64,000 nucleotides of DNA from Carnegiea gigantea (GCA_029747015.1 JAKOGI010002480.1:42571-106570); one strand, 5' to 3'. Counted from the stretch's first letter, positions 1-11,362 are shown. Notes: generated from the sequence alone by a model not told the origin. Numbers and translations are program-made.

Positions 1-120
1 CGCGATCAATAGTGCATTAGTACCACTGAATTAATTATGTACGTAAACGTAATACAACTGTAATCTCTGGTGGCTTGATTCGCTTTCTTGCCGTATCCAC
101 GTTATATTTGGAGGATACCC
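1..120. repeat. Edge of a duplicated array unit (B upstream / R boundary)
   Basis: The first 120 bases match in order the sequence near 9486-9600 and, more loosely, 39179-39250: a CGCGATCAATAG start, then a TTCGCTTTCTTG segment, then a TTGGAGGATA segment. In those places it lies upstream of a lineage-B P450. I infer that the P450 array continues to the left of the window. Confidence 0.55.
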
Positions 121-654
121 CCCCCCCTCCACTTACGAAAGGTCTTAAATGTTTTCAGATGTGATCCCTGACCATGCTCTGGTCTATTTCATTTGCATGC
201 CTATAATAATCAACGATTATTTGTTCCTTTCTTATATGCCTTCAAGGTCTTTGTTATTATGTCTATTGGATTATTTTCCTAGCTAGTTACCTTCTCCATC
301 TAATTGCTTAAATTAGCTCCTTAACCAGAGATACATTTCTGGCCATTGAGCCAAAGCATGATATGTTGTGGGTCAAATAGATTCATATTTATTACACGAA
401 GATGCTTATCAAAGACTAAAGTAAGCAAATATTTAGACCTACAGTTACCTTATCAAATAGTCTTAGAGCTTTTTTTTTCGATAATTAGGATGGGAAAAAG
501 CCTGAATATACAAGTGATTGTGCAACACAAGTGCGAAAAAAACAACAAACCAGCTACATAGAAATCTTAGACCTTTTAAGCACTCCCATAGCAATCAAAA
601 CTAAAAAGCCTGTGCCATAACAACGATAAAGCCAAAACACTCCCCATGTAGAAA
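121..654. other. 3' flank of P450 C0, no gene seen
   Basis: AT-rich spacer downstream of the minus-strand gene C0. It holds a C-rich run near 119-129 and a T run near 470. The only open frame (346-561) has no recognisable protein character. The 3' UTR and poly(A) signal of C0 should lie here but cannot be fixed by eye. Confidence 0.5.
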
Positions 655-2445
655 TCAAAGCCATCTTGAGAGTGGGATAGCTTCAAGTGGCTGAGCTTTT
701 GCCAACGTAATCCCGAACATTTCTTCGATATCTATGCCTTCTGCATTTAACTGACCATCAAGCTTCCAATTAAATGAATGAAGAAGAGTTGCCAACATTA
801 GATGTGCCATCCTATGAGCTAGCGGCATTCCAGGACACATCCTTCTTCCTGTTCCGAAGGGCATGAGTTCAAAATTTCGGCCTTTGAAATCAATTTCACT
901 CTCCAAGAACCTTTCTGGCATAAATGATTCGGGGTTTATCCAAACACTTGGATCACGGTTGAGGCACCATAGATTCACCCAGACTTGTGCATTTTTTGGC
1001 ACATGGTAGCCACATAATTGTACCTCACAGTCAGCCTTATGGGGTACCAAAAAGGGGACTGGTGGATACAACCTCAATGTTTCTTTCACTATTGCTTGTA
1101 CGCAAGGCAAATTTGAGATGTCAGATTCTTCAATTGACCTTGCTTGACCTTCGCTTAGGACTTGATCGATTTCAGCTTGTGCTTTTGTCATTTTTTCTGG
1201 ATGGCGTAGTAATTCAGTCATTGCCCATTGCAATACATTGGAAGTTGTATCTGTTCCCGCTATAAACAAGTCCTGGTATTAATTCAAGGAGAAACGTAGT
1301 TGAGAAATAAAAAACCAGCTTCATAACCATCATCAAATTTTCTTTAAAAAAGCCTTTATGGTTATTCAAATTTCAACCCCTTTTTTTGTAATTAACGGTA
1401 TTCAAATTTTCTTTGACAGGCAACTTATGTTAGAGTTAAATGGTGCCCTATCTCGAAACTCCTTAATTGTTGATGTGCTCAAACCTGGCACTTCAGATTG
1501 GCTTCCCCCACGTAAATCTAAACAAAGAAAACATAACTGCCGCTAAACCATTGAAAAAATTCAGTAGGAAAACAAACTTACAATCAGCAGATGTTTGATA
1601 TCGTCAAGGGTCAGCTCATCTTCCTTGACAAGCTTGAGTAGAGTGCCTAGAACATCTTCATTTGCACCTGTTTGATCCCTCAATCTTTCATCAATAATTC
1701 TCTCAAAAAATCCCATCATTTTGTGGAAGTACATAGTCTGCCTTCTTCTCACCCCTTGCAAATCCAAAGGCCTAAGCAATGGGAAAAAATCCGACACATT
1801 TGGCCTCGCGCCCTCTTCCAACAGATGCCAAGCAAGATCCTTAACCTCCCCTGAAACTGAAGACTCATAGCTAGAAAAGTCCATTGAAAAAAATGTATTT
1901 GATAATAAGTTGAGTGAGGTGGTTGACACGGCCTTGCCAATATCAATGGCTAGACCCTTTTCAGAGCGCCCCTTCAGAAACTGAACAAGGTCATCCACTT
2001 TCTTCTTCCTAAGGCCCTGACTCGCATGGAGCTGTTGGTTGGTGAACAACTGGATGGCCAAGACTTTCCTGAGATCTCGCCATTTGGGGCACACGGGGAG
2101 CCACCCAACGGAGAGCTTGTCATGGCCTGCTATCCGGAAAGCATCTGGGATTTGTCTAGAAGAAAAGGCCAAGTCATGTTTTAGGAACATTTCTTTGGCT
2201 ACATCGGGGGATGATATCACTATTGTGGTGATGCTCCCGAGCCTGAGGCTCATTAAGGGTCCATAAATCTTGGAGAGCTCGGCGACAGAGCGGTGAGGCT
2301 TGGAGCCAAGGAGGTGGATGTTGCCTATGATTGGCCATGGTTTTGGTCCTGGAGGAAGCTTGGTTTTAGGTGACTTTTTGAGGAAGTAGTGGAGGACATA
2401 GATAATAATGGGGAGGACTACCAGCGATATAGTGTAGTAATCCAT
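655..2445 (-). CDS. Cytochrome P450, CYP76-like, intact (C0)
   Basis: Two exons: 2445-1582 and 1272-655, with intron 1581-1273 (donor GTAAGT, acceptor ending CCAG, phase 0). The product is 493 residues, the normal size for the family. It has an N-terminal membrane helix at about residues 4-22, the PPGP hinge at 31-34, I-helix AGTDTT at 293-298, K-helix ExxR at 352-355, PERF at 407-410 and the heme loop with axial Cys434. Such enzymes are ER-anchored monooxygenases that use O2 and electrons from P450 reductase; CYP76 members often act on terpenoids, but no substrate can be assigned here. An in-frame ATG exists 18 codons upstream (2499). I chose 2445 because the other array genes start at the equivalent Met just before the membrane helix, and because the upstream ATG overlaps the TATA-like site. 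Its closest relatives in the window are the broken C1-C3 copies. Confidence 0.92.
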
Positions 2446-2497
2446 TGATGCAAGATGAGCTTTTGGTTTTTTTGCCATTTCTTGGGAGGAGATGCCC

Positions 2498-2505
2498 ATA
2501 TATAA
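2498..2505 (-). promoter_or_regulatory. TATA-like box of C0
   Basis: On the minus strand this reads TTATATAT, about 53 bases upstream of the chosen ATG, a plausible plant TATA position with a short leader. A TIR transposon starts about 155 bases further upstream, so the proximal promoter of C0 is short and bordered by mobile DNA. Confidence 0.5.
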
Positions 2506-2717
2506 CGTTAGATTCTCTTACTTGGATGATCAAACCTACTTTGGAGAAAAATGGCATCAACGATATGGCAAATCGCAGGCTTTCTCGAAAAGTTCGTTTA
2601 GGGGACAAAGCTGTAGGGGAACCTTGGCAACATGACCCCCTGATGCATTGAAATCATTAAGGGTCTGTTCGTTTCACCTTTTTGTAACCACCATCAACCT
2701 TTGAACTATTTGTAATC

Positions 2718-3705
2718 TAATACAGGATAAGAGTAAAAAATTGATAAAAAGATTTAGAAAATTAAAATATTTTGATATTGGAGATCTTTTGTAATTTTTA
2801 ATTAACTTTGTAAATTATTTTTAAGTATATTTTAGGATAGCCGAAATAAAAATATTTAGTGATATTTTGTTAAGATTTAGTTTCCTAATCTATTAGGATA
2901 CTATTAGGTTATATAATTTTATCCTTTTCTAGTTTATATCTTATTATTTAGGTTTCCTAATACTAGTTAGCCTCTTGGTTATATAAACCCCTTTTTGTAA
3001 TTGAAGAAGGCAGATTATAAATAAGAATTACGGTTGGCAAAAATTCGGGCTCCAGTCGATTCGGGTTCGAACAAATCGGACATTCGGACAAAAACTTCAT
3101 ACCCAGACCCTGTCCTGATTATAAATTGGACGCACGGGCCAGATCCGGACCTGGACCCGAATGTCCGATGTCTGGACCCGGTTGTCCGAAACTCCGAATT
3201 TGTGTTACGATTTTAGGACATTCAGACCGAAATTTTGTGTGACCGAACTCGAAACTAATTTTTTAGTACCGAACCCGGTTGTTCGAAATTGTTTTTATAA
3301 AATTTTATAAAGAATTTGGACTAAAATTACACATAAACGTAGTCGTCCGATGTCCGAACCCGGTTATCTGATTGTCCGAATTTGTCCGAACCCGAAATGG
3401 TTCAAAAATCCGGACCACCTGAACTCTAATGTTCAAACCCGAACCTAATCCGGATTTAAATTCAGACATGACCGGTTGTCCGAATTTTAAATTCGGACAT
3501 AAATTTTGTAACCGTACTCGATTTTTTCCAGTTCGGACGAATTCGGGTAATCGGGTCAGATAGATTTTTGCCAGCCCTAATAAGAATTGATATTGAATTT
3601 ACGTGAAAGTTCTTCTGTGAATTTTCTCGGTGTGGGAATTGCTTTTAGAGCGTCCTACATCAATTATTCCCCTTTGTGGGAATTACTCTTGAGCCTCCTA
3701 CATCA
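2718..3705 (+). repeat. 5' LTR (interrupted by a hAT-like insertion)
   Basis: It aligns along its length with 5023-5453, except for the block 3029-3587, which is the nested transposon plus one copy of its target duplication. The first bases are mutated (TAATACAGG against TGATGCAGA in the right LTR). Confidence 0.75.
3029..3579. mobile_element. Non-autonomous hAT-like transposon
   Basis: The ends are TACGGTTGGCAAAAAT on the left and, inverted, TAGGGCTGGCAAAAAT on the right: near-perfect terminal inverted repeats. ATAAGAAT flanks both sides (3021-3028 and 3580-3587), the 8-bp duplication typical of hAT elements. The right LTR at about 5330-5337 keeps the uninterrupted site with a single ATAAGAAT. 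The interior consists of short CCGAA/CGGGT-type motifs and has no transposase. Confidence 0.85.
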
Positions 3706-3708
3706 ATT

Positions 3709-3720
3709 TGGTATCAGAGC
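3709..3720 (+). promoter_or_regulatory. Primer-binding site (initiator tRNA-Met)
   Basis: TGGTATCAGAGC, three bases after the 5' LTR, is the standard complement of the 3' end of plant initiator tRNA-Met. It sets the retrotransposon orientation as plus. Confidence 0.85.
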
Positions 3721-3984
3721 TACCCGATCCTATCTCAGCCATTGTCAATTTTCTCTTTGCTTCCGATCCTTTGTTTCTCAAATCAGCCACCCAAAAAAAA
3801 GAATCTAATTTGCGAAACTCTCTTGTCCCATCGTCTAGCCCAATTCACTAGCTTTCAGCACTATTAATGTCATTGCTGCTGAGATCTAACACTGCCAACA
3901 TCTCTTCATGACTGCTGTCATAGACGTTCTTACTATTTGATCACGTCTCCACAGTTTGATTAAAGATTGTTGCATACAGCAGCC

Positions 3985-4353
3985 ATGGGTTGGTGTGACA
4001 GACATCATCGAGCACTATTTGTGATTATTCGCGATAAAGAACTTCCCATTACAACTAATGTTCTATACTGCATTTTCTCTCCTTGCGGGGTTGTAGAACA
4101 CATTGTCAGATTTCGGACAATGGGTAATGTTCATGCTCGGGTAAATTTTTATTCACCCGAAGATGCTATAAATGCTTTTTGCTTGCTTCAAGGCTGTCAG
4201 AGTTATGAAGGATGTTGCGAGTTAGATCTTTATTTTGCTAGTGAGTTTATTTGTGGGTGTAAGCCTTACATTCCTAGGTATAAGCTTGATTATAAGCCTC
4301 CTAGAACTCCTTTAATATCATGGCAACTTCCCCTTAGAGAATATAGAGAGTGA
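3985..4353 (+). CDS. RRM-like ORF inside the retrotransposon (PTB-type resemblance)
   Basis: A 122-residue frame between PBS and purine tract. I took the first ATG (3985); the frame is open slightly further upstream. The protein follows an RNA-recognition-motif pattern: a first strand with LFVIIRD, a helix with NVLYCIFSPCG, a strand with VEHIVRF, an RNP1-like strand ARVNFYSPEDA, a helix ending in LLQG, and a last strand GCCELDLYFAS. The order and spacing resemble RRM2 of polypyrimidine-tract-binding proteins, where a GCCxLxIxFS last strand is typical. A short Lys/Arg/Pro tail follows. I infer a captured host RNA-binding domain or a highly unusual gag replacement. It stops early compared with PTB (several RRMs), and later in-frame fragments suggest a once-longer product. 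The function in the element is unknown. Confidence 0.6.
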   Translation: MGWCDRHHRALFVIIRDKELPITTNVLYCIFSPCGVVEHIVRFRTMGNVHARVNFYSPEDAINAFCLLQGCQSYEGCCELDLYFASEFICGCKPYIPRYKLDYKPPRTPLISWQLPLREYRE

Positions 4354-5022
4354 TCTCTAAGGTCTTCTACGAGGCAACCAAGTTCTTATTTGAATGAGAC
4401 AGATTCGAATTCAATATGTTATGATGCTCATAATAGCGGATTTATCATTAAGGACAAGAAAGAGGAGACTCTTGAAGATGAGTATATGAAAGGAGAAATC
4501 TAATTAAGTACAAGAGCATGGTCAACTTTCGGATATCAGCGCTTGTGCTATGAATCACGAAGTCGAAGTCGGTGGCTATGAGTCATATGGAAATGAAGTT
4601 CACAATGAGGGGATGTTCATTGGAGATAGCAATGCTGAAACTTTTACTCAGGGAACTGATAAAGGGGACATATAATCACCAGTACAAGTGAACGAAGAGT
4701 CAAAGACATTAGGAAATAACTTTTTTAATATCCCTCGTGAATTTTTACTGGACGTTCAAGAATCTGACCACAAGCAAAGAGAATCCAATATGGATCAAGC
4801 AAGTCACATACATGCTGAGCATGCTGAATTTTTTATCCATGATTACGTCTTCGAGAAAAAAAACTCCATATCTATTTTTGGCATGGTGCTTCATGCTGGA
4901 GAAGATGCTAAGGCTGGAGTTTTGACAAAAGTGCAATGACTTTAAATCATTTTTTTTGCATTCTTCTCCTGCTCCTTTTCATTTCAAAACTCGAGGACGA
5001 GTTTTTTTCAACCGGGGGAGAA

Positions 5023-5453
5023 TGATGCAGAATAAGAGTAAAGAATTGGTAAAAAGAATTAGGAAATTAGACTATTTTGATATTGGAGATCTTTTGTAAT
5101 TTTTAATTAATTTCATAGGTTAATTTTAAGCAAATTTTAGGATAGTCAAAATAAGAATATTTAGTGATATTTTATTAAGATCTAGTTTCCTAGTCTATTA
5201 GGATAATATTAAGTTATATATTTTTATACTTTTCTGGTTTATATCTTATTATTTAGGTTTTCTAATACTAGTTGGCCTCTTGGTTATATAAACCCCTTTA
5301 TGTAATTGAAGAAGACAAATTATGAATAAGAATTGATATTGAATTTAAGTGACAGTTCTTCTGTGAATTTTCTCGGTATGGAAATTGCTCTTAGAACATA
5401 CCTGTATCAATTATTCCCCTTTATAGGAATTGCTCTTAGAGCGTCATACATGA
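5023..5453 (+). repeat. 3' LTR of the RRM-bearing retrotransposon
   Basis: It starts TGATGCAGAATAAG right after a purine tract and ends with a mutated CATGA. It holds the empty target site of the hAT-like insertion at about 5330-5337. Confidence 0.75.
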
Positions 5454-6764
5454 TAACCACTCTCAAACACTGCTAGCCGCTGACCTATATGCAAAATGAT
5501 AAGTGTCTTGCTACAACACACTTTTTAAATGTCTTGTTTGATCTAAAATCATATCATAATGTTTTTAAATTGGAAAAAATGGTATGATCTAATAGTGGAA
5601 ACATATTACAACTTATAAGTTGTGTAAAATTATTTTCTTTATCTATAATTTATCACATTTCTAAACATATACATATCATATGCCCTTCCGAATGGGGTTG
5701 ATATCGATTAGTGTGTCATTTAATACTTCATCGGCGTAGCCGACAAATATTTAAGTTTAGTAATTAATAATTAAATGTAATCATTAAAAATATAGTAATT
5801 TTGAACTATAAAACATAGTAATTAATGATGAGGCAAGACATTTAAGTGTGTCTTGCTATAAGACATATATCATCACTCAACCTATATATATAAAACACTC
5901 TGTAAGTGGCTTAAAGGAATTGATGCGACTACTTATATCAGTAAAGGTGAACCTTCCTTTTCAGGAAGCTCACTCTTAAGAACTTCACAGTTAAACGTGC
6001 TTGTTGGGAAGCAATCTTAAAATGGGTGACCTCCTGAAAATTTCGTGGGTAGCGTGTGAGCAAAGACGAAGGACGCCGGAAATGCTTGGGGTGATTTGTG
6101 GGGCCAGTTGACGTTCCTTAAAGCCGTTCATTGTAACTGTCCCGGCCTAATATGGGGAACGACTCCTATCCGCTAATTTCTTAGTTTTAAGGATTGAAAG
6201 TTGAAACGAATAGACTCTTAAGAATGATAAGAAATTAGCAGGAAAAGAAAAATCAAAGGTTGTAATGGTTGGGTTCCTGGCTCAAACTAGCAAACGAGCA
6301 CTTCGTTGTATATTCTTTTCAACTAGCAGTCTAGCACTAAGTTTTTATCCCTAACCCCCCCCCCCCCCACAAAAAAAAAACTATGTTACAAAAAAAAAAA
6401 TTTTCCTTAGATGACACTGCGTTACCTGATGACATATGGCATACTATTTTTTTTTTTAATATCCAAAAACACCTTTTGCATTCAGAAGAAATTGAAAAAT
6501 CATCATACAAGCCCAGTGTTGGAAATTTTGTTAAGCTAAAAATGAGAAACAAATAACAAAAGTGACTAAATCACAATCTATGTCATTTGCTCTTTTCCTA
6601 GATACCCATCAGGTGTTTGTCATTAAATCGTTATGCCTTAAAGAAAATCTATTGTCTACTTTTCCATATATTGGAACGCTTCAGCTTCAAATCCATTCAG
6701 CCATAAAAATGCACTCATACATAGGATTATCCCCCAATTTAAAATGCAGTTTTGTCATGATTGC
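5454..6764. other. Spacer, rest of TIR element and AT-rich sequence
   Basis: Bases 5454-6217 are the right part of the split TIR element. 6218-6764 is AT-rich, with a run of about 14 C near 6355 and several A or T runs. No gene is seen. Confidence 0.5.
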
Positions 6765-8351
6765 AGTCTTGATAGCGGTACGACAAAATCAGTCGAATGT
6801 GGCAAGCCAGCAATCATATTATATATCACGGGTGTTATGGGGTGGAAATGTGGTTCGCAGCCTTTCTGATGCAGGCATTTTATTGTAGACGGTCACATTT
6901 TGAATCCATACCTCCCCTCATCCCCCAAAATATGCTTTGACAGCGGATCATCTAGTAGAATACTCTATGACTTACACGATGTGGCAAACTATACAGGAGT
7001 AACCTTCATTTATCTTCCTAACCTACTAGTAGTATAATGAGAAGTTGCACTATGGAATGTGATTTGCAAATGATATAATGGCACTTACTTCATGAACAAA
7101 CTTTCCAACGAACCGTAATTGCTTGTTTTTTCTCTAGGATCCTTGATTTTTCATATATGTAGAGTTGAATTATTGTTAACCAATAAGGGTTAAACTCTCA
7201 TATTATATATTTTCTACGTTAGCAATACTTGCATTTGAGACCCTGTTAAAAAGGTAAGTATTAGCGTGCTTGAGCCAACCTATATTGATTAGTCATATTA
7301 TTGTGGCCCACTACACTTGATTTGTTCTCTTGGTTTTCTTGCTGCTTTATTCATAGAAATTATTTTTGAATTGTATTAATACTAACTATATCCTCCTTTT
7401 ACTGCTAATCATATTATTGTGGTCCACTACACTTGATTTGATCTCTTGGTTTTCTTAGTGCTTTATTTATAGAAATTATTTTTAAATTGTACTAGTACTA
7501 ACTATAGCCTCCTTTAACCAGTAGCCATTTGTTTAGGGGCGGGGAACTTTTTTTATTTTTTTACAAAGTTAAATTTTAAATAGAAATGTTAGGTGCCTCG
7601 TTTCACAAGAGTACGTCCAACTATATCATTAGAAATAATTTGCCAAATAATTGGAGAAAAACAACAATCTGATGAGAAGAAATCGATGATCGAATGTCCA
7701 AATTTTGATAGCCAATCTATTGCCATATTTGCCTGTCGAAAAATATGTTTGATAGTAGCTTGCATGTCTTGATTTTACCATGTTTGGACGTCTTTGATGA
7801 TATTGGAAATTTGCCATGGAACTTGCATATTGCTTTTCAATGCTTGGATTACGATAAGATTATCACCTTCAATAATGATTTTGTTTTACCCTGCTTGAAC
7901 CGCTATGTTAACCCAATCTATTAATGTTCTTGCTTCTACCATCAGAATTGATGTGTCTATATAATTTGCTACTCCTGTTTTGATTAATTTGCCGTTCAAT
8001 CTCATATAATAAAGCCGCCTACTGAAAACTACTGGAATGACCCGTCCGAATTGATCTTGGCGGATCTCAGTTGAGGAGAGTATCACCTCATGAAATGGTT
8101 GGAGATGGAAAGGGGAGAAGGTGACCCATTAACCGATATACAAGATAATTGGATTCGCCATTCAGCATAGCTTTTCTTGTACCTATTAAGCAATCGAAAA
8201 GGTTGAAAATCTCGTTTCTAAAAACAACATTATTCCCATATTTCTAGATACTCTAGCGGAGGAGAGCAATCTTTTGGAGTTTCTTTGAATTGCTTGATAA
8301 TTTAGCCTTTTCAAGATAGTGATAAATATCCTGGTTTTCATCAAGGACAGT
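6765..8351 (-). repeat. R block copy R0, with RNase H-like relic
   Basis: It matches in order parts of 9690-11040, 39605-41090 and 50050-51310. Its right end is fused directly to a truncated lineage-B exon (B1) near 8351, whereas R1-R3 continue into lineage-C 3' flank. So R0/B1 is a rearrangement junction. Confidence 0.7.
7684..8075 (-). pseudogene. RNase H-like (RVT_3-type) domain relic, R0
   Basis: Read on the minus strand across frames, it keeps the plant RNase H-like pattern: GKLIKTGVANY, VEARTLIDWVNIAVQAG, a further stretch around a lost EGDN, then VPWQ and a C-terminal block ending near FGHSI. Stops and frameshifts break it. Such domains occur in plant LINE-type retroelements and as host genes. 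The host element is not identified. Confidence 0.6.
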
Positions 8352-8954
8352 TAAATGCAAACCTGAAGAATCATACGCAGACAAATTCATTGAAAAAAAT
8401 GTGTTCGATAACAAGTTAAGTGCAGTTGTGAACGCAGCCTTGCCAATGTTAACGGCCAGACCCTTTTCACAACAATCTTTTACAAACTCTACCAGCTCAT
8501 TCGCTTTTTCCTTCCTAAGGCCCTGGCTTGCATCCAACCGTTGGTTGGTGAATAGTTGGATGGCTGAGATCTTCCTGATCTCCCACCACTTGGGACATGC
8601 AGGGAGCCACGCCATTGAGAACTTGGCATGGTCTACAGCCCAAGCAGAGTCCGGGATTTGCCTAGAGGCAAAGTCTATGTCGTGTTTTATAAACATTTCT
8701 TTGGCTACATCCGGGGATGATATGACTATCGTGGTGATGCTCCCAAGCCTGAGGGTCATCAAGGGTCCATAAGTCTTGGAGAGGTCGGCCACAGAGCGGT
8801 GTGGCTTGGAACCAAGGAGGTGGATGTTGCCTATGATTGGCCATGGCTTTGGTCCTGGAGGAAGCTTGGTTTTAGGGGAGTTATTGAGCAAGTAACGATG
8901 GATGAAAATGAGGATTATGGGGATGAGCAAAATTGATATGGAGTAACATTCCAT
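8352..8954 (-). pseudogene. Truncated lineage-B P450 exon 1 (B1)
   Basis: It encodes the first about 201 residues of a B-type P450, almost the same as B2 and B3: membrane helix, PPGP hinge and the helix B-C region. After the SAYDSSG motif the frame runs straight into R0 repeat sequence and stops about 33 codons later (8253). The rest of exon 1, the intron and exon 2 with the heme cysteine are missing, so no P450 activity is possible. The TATA-like site at 9019-9025 is kept, so a chimeric transcript could still be made. Confidence 0.85.
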
Positions 8955-9018
8955 TGTTGGAGCTTGTAGGATAAGGTATTCTTGGCCTGGTTTTTTTTGC
9001 AATGTATTAGGAGAAAAT

Positions 9019-9025
9019 GTTTATA
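9019..9025 (-). promoter_or_regulatory. TATA-like box of B1
   Basis: TATAAAC on the minus strand, about 65 bases upstream of the B1 ATG. The same heptamer is conserved at 38657-38663 (B2) and 49525-49531 (B3). Confidence 0.5.
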
Positions 9026-9689
9026 TTATGAAGTGAGGTGTTTATGCTTCACTCATAAATTATAAACTCCTTGCATTCCATGTTGATAGTCAATTTTTAG
9101 GTGACATGTGAAAATGAATACTAAATGGATTTACATTGTTAAAATAAATTTTCAATCAATAAAAACAATGTTATGTTCTTAGAAAAGTTTATTTTGATTA
9201 TAATATATTTTTAATCTTGCATTCTGTATTTCAGTAAAGTCAAGCTACTATTGATTCAATAAAAAATAAAGCTCTCTAATTACAAATTTTTTCCATTCAA
9301 AAAACTCAAATATAATATTTTATTTAAAAAAATAAATATTAAACCAGTTAAATTAACATATATAGATATATTTTAATAATAATTTGAGTATAGAAAAATA
9401 GATATTTTTGATAATAATTACAAAACTAGGTGTGGAGGGTAACATGGGAAGTAGGCCACCTACAATTAATGTTCTGTGACGTTAATGGCGCGATCAATAG
9501 GATATTAGTGCTATGGAATTATTGAAGTAAGACACCTGTCATCTCTCCGGTTTGGTTCGCTTTCTTGGAGTACCCTCATTAAATTGGAGGATATTAAAAC
9601 TTTTAATTTTATGGGAGAGGGGGCTAAAAAAAAAAAAAAGTGTGGATGAGAGGGAGAGAAGAATGAGACGGGTCAGAGAGCGGTACGAG
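9026..9689. other. B1 upstream region
   Basis: AT-rich sequence that aligns with the upstream regions of B2 (38760-39300) and B3 (49540-50040). It holds purine-rich stretches near 9610-9670. No gene is seen. Confidence 0.5.
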
Positions 9690-11357
9690 ATATTTATATA
9701 TACTTTGATTGCAGATCATCTGGTAGAATTGCTCTATGACTTATATGACGTGGCAAACTATATAGCAGTAACCTTCATTTATATCTTTCCAACCTACTAA
9801 TCATATAATGTGAGGTTGCAATATTGATTGTGATTTGCAAATGATATAATGGCACTTTCCAATGATCCGTAATTGCCTTTTTTTTTTTTTCTCTATAATC
9901 CTTGACTTTTCATATATATAAAGTTGAATTATTGTTAATCAATAAGGGTTAAAACTCTCACACAATATATTTTTTACGTTAACAAGACTTGCATTTGAGA
10001 CCCTATTAAAAACGGGTCAGTGTTAGAGTACGTGTTTGAACCAACCTATGCTGGTTAACCATATTATTGCGGCCCACTACTCTTGATTTGATCTCGTGGT
10101 TTTCTTGGTGCTTTGTTTATAGAAATTATTTTTAAATTGTATTAGCACTAACTATAAACTCCTTTAACTAGTAACCATTTGTTTTGGGGGGGAGTGGGCT
10201 TTTTTTTTATTTTTTACAAAGGTAAATTTTAAATAGAAATGTTAGATCCCTATTTTTAAAAGAGTACGCCCAACTACAATATCAAAAATAATTTGCCAAA
10301 GAATTGGAGAAAAACAACAATATGATGAGAAGAAATCTATGATTGAATGTCCGAATTTTGATAGCCAATCTATTGCTATATTTGCCTGTCGAAAAATGTG
10401 TTTGATAGTAGCTAGCATGTCTTGATTTAACTATGTTTGGACGTCTTTGATGGTGTTGGAAACTTGCCATGGAACTTGAATATTGCTTCTCAGTGCTTGG
10501 ATTACGATAAGATTATCACCTTCAATAATGATTTTGTTGAACCTTGCTTGAACCGCTATGTTAACTCCATCTATTAACGTGCTTGCTTCTACCATCAGAA
10601 TTGATGTGTCTACGTAATTTGCTACTCCTGCTTTGGTTAATTTGTCTGTTCAATCTCATATAATAAAGCCGCCTGCTAAAAACTAGTTGAGTGACCAATC
10701 AAAGTTGATCTTGACGAATCCCGGTTGAGGAGAGTGCAACCTCACGAAATGATTTTAGGTGGAAAGGGGAGAGGGAGACCCCTTGAAGTAATCATCAACC
10801 GATATACAAGATAATTGGATTCGTCATTCAATATAACCTTTTCTTCTACCTATGAAGCAACCTAAAATGTTGAAAATCTCAATTCTAAAAACAGCATTAT
10901 TCGTATATTTCTAGATACTCTAGTGGAGGGGAGCAATCTTCTGGAATTTCTTTGAATTGCTTGATAATTTAACCTTTTCAAGGTAGTGATAAGTATCCTG
11001 GTTTTCATCAAGAAACAGTGTTAAGTGGAATCCATCTGTTCATTTCCATACTTTTTTAACCATGATTATAGCTTTTAGAGGTAATCAATTTGCTTTTTTG
11101 ACTTGGGATACCCTGAGTGATGTATAGAAATGATTTGTCATGATAAGACTTAAAATATTCCCTAGCTAAGAAAAAAAACGAAAACTATGGTGAAGATTTT
11201 GTAATGATTAACTTCAAGGACAGTGACTCTAAATTGGGTGGGACTTCGGGAATTGGATGTACGAAGGAGTGAGTAGAAACTGGTAGAAGTTGGAAGGAGT
11301 TTGTCGGAGTTATAACTTTGTCGGCGTTATAAGAAATGGGATGAAGTTATAAGGAGT
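9690..11357 (-). repeat. R block copy R1
   Basis: Second copy of the duplicated spacer. It contains an RNase H-like relic and continues on the right into the lineage-C 3' flank, where a solo LTR has inserted. Confidence 0.65.
10336..10730 (-). pseudogene. RNase H-like domain relic, R1
   Basis: The minus-strand translation shows GFVKINFD (first strand with the usual catalytic Asp), then GGFII, then KAGVANYVDTSI, VEA and a C-terminal region ending near FGHSI. In-frame stops follow the first strand, so it is not functional. R1 preserves the N-terminal strand best of the four copies. Confidence 0.6.
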
Positions 11358-11362
11358 TGGAT

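Larger units (their letters stand above)
2718..5453 (+). mobile_element. Small non-autonomous LTR retrotransposon carrying an RRM-like ORF
   Basis: Two direct LTRs (2718-3705 and 5023-5453) flank about 1.3 kb of internal sequence. Once the nested hAT-like insert and its target duplication are removed, the left LTR is about 429 bp against 431 bp on the right. The LTR ends are TGATG...CATCA type, partly mutated. The primer-binding site TGGTATCAGAGC (3709-3720) is complementary to initiator tRNA-Met. A purine tract (5011-5022) precedes the right LTR. Flanking TAATC (2713-2717) and TAACC (5454-5458) look like a diverged 5-bp target duplication. There is no protease, reverse transcriptase or integrase. 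The main ORF is an RRM-like protein. After it come in-frame fragments with acidic and lysine-rich composition (about 4430-4502 and 4688-4939) in other frames, suggesting a longer ORF broken by frameshifts. Confidence 0.8.
2661..6217. mobile_element. Non-autonomous TIR DNA transposon, split by a retrotransposon
   Basis: The left end GGGTCTGTTCGTTTCA (2661-2676) and the inverted right end (6202-6217) agree at 14 of 16 positions. Both are bordered by TTAA (2657-2660 and 6218-6221), which fits a TTA/TAA-type duplication as in PIF/Harbinger elements; TTAA itself would fit piggyBac. Without the nested retrotransposon the element is about 0.8 kb and has no transposase frame. The superfamily is inferred. 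The paired ends and flanks are seen directly. Confidence 0.55.

Noticed and set aside
3034..3216. A Pro/Asp-rich protein-coding frame
   Set aside because: It comes from the short CCGGA/CCCG motifs in the hAT-like element interior.
6354..6368. Long C run as a biological signal
   Set aside because: Homopolymers of this length are unstable and prone to sequencing error; nothing around supports a function.
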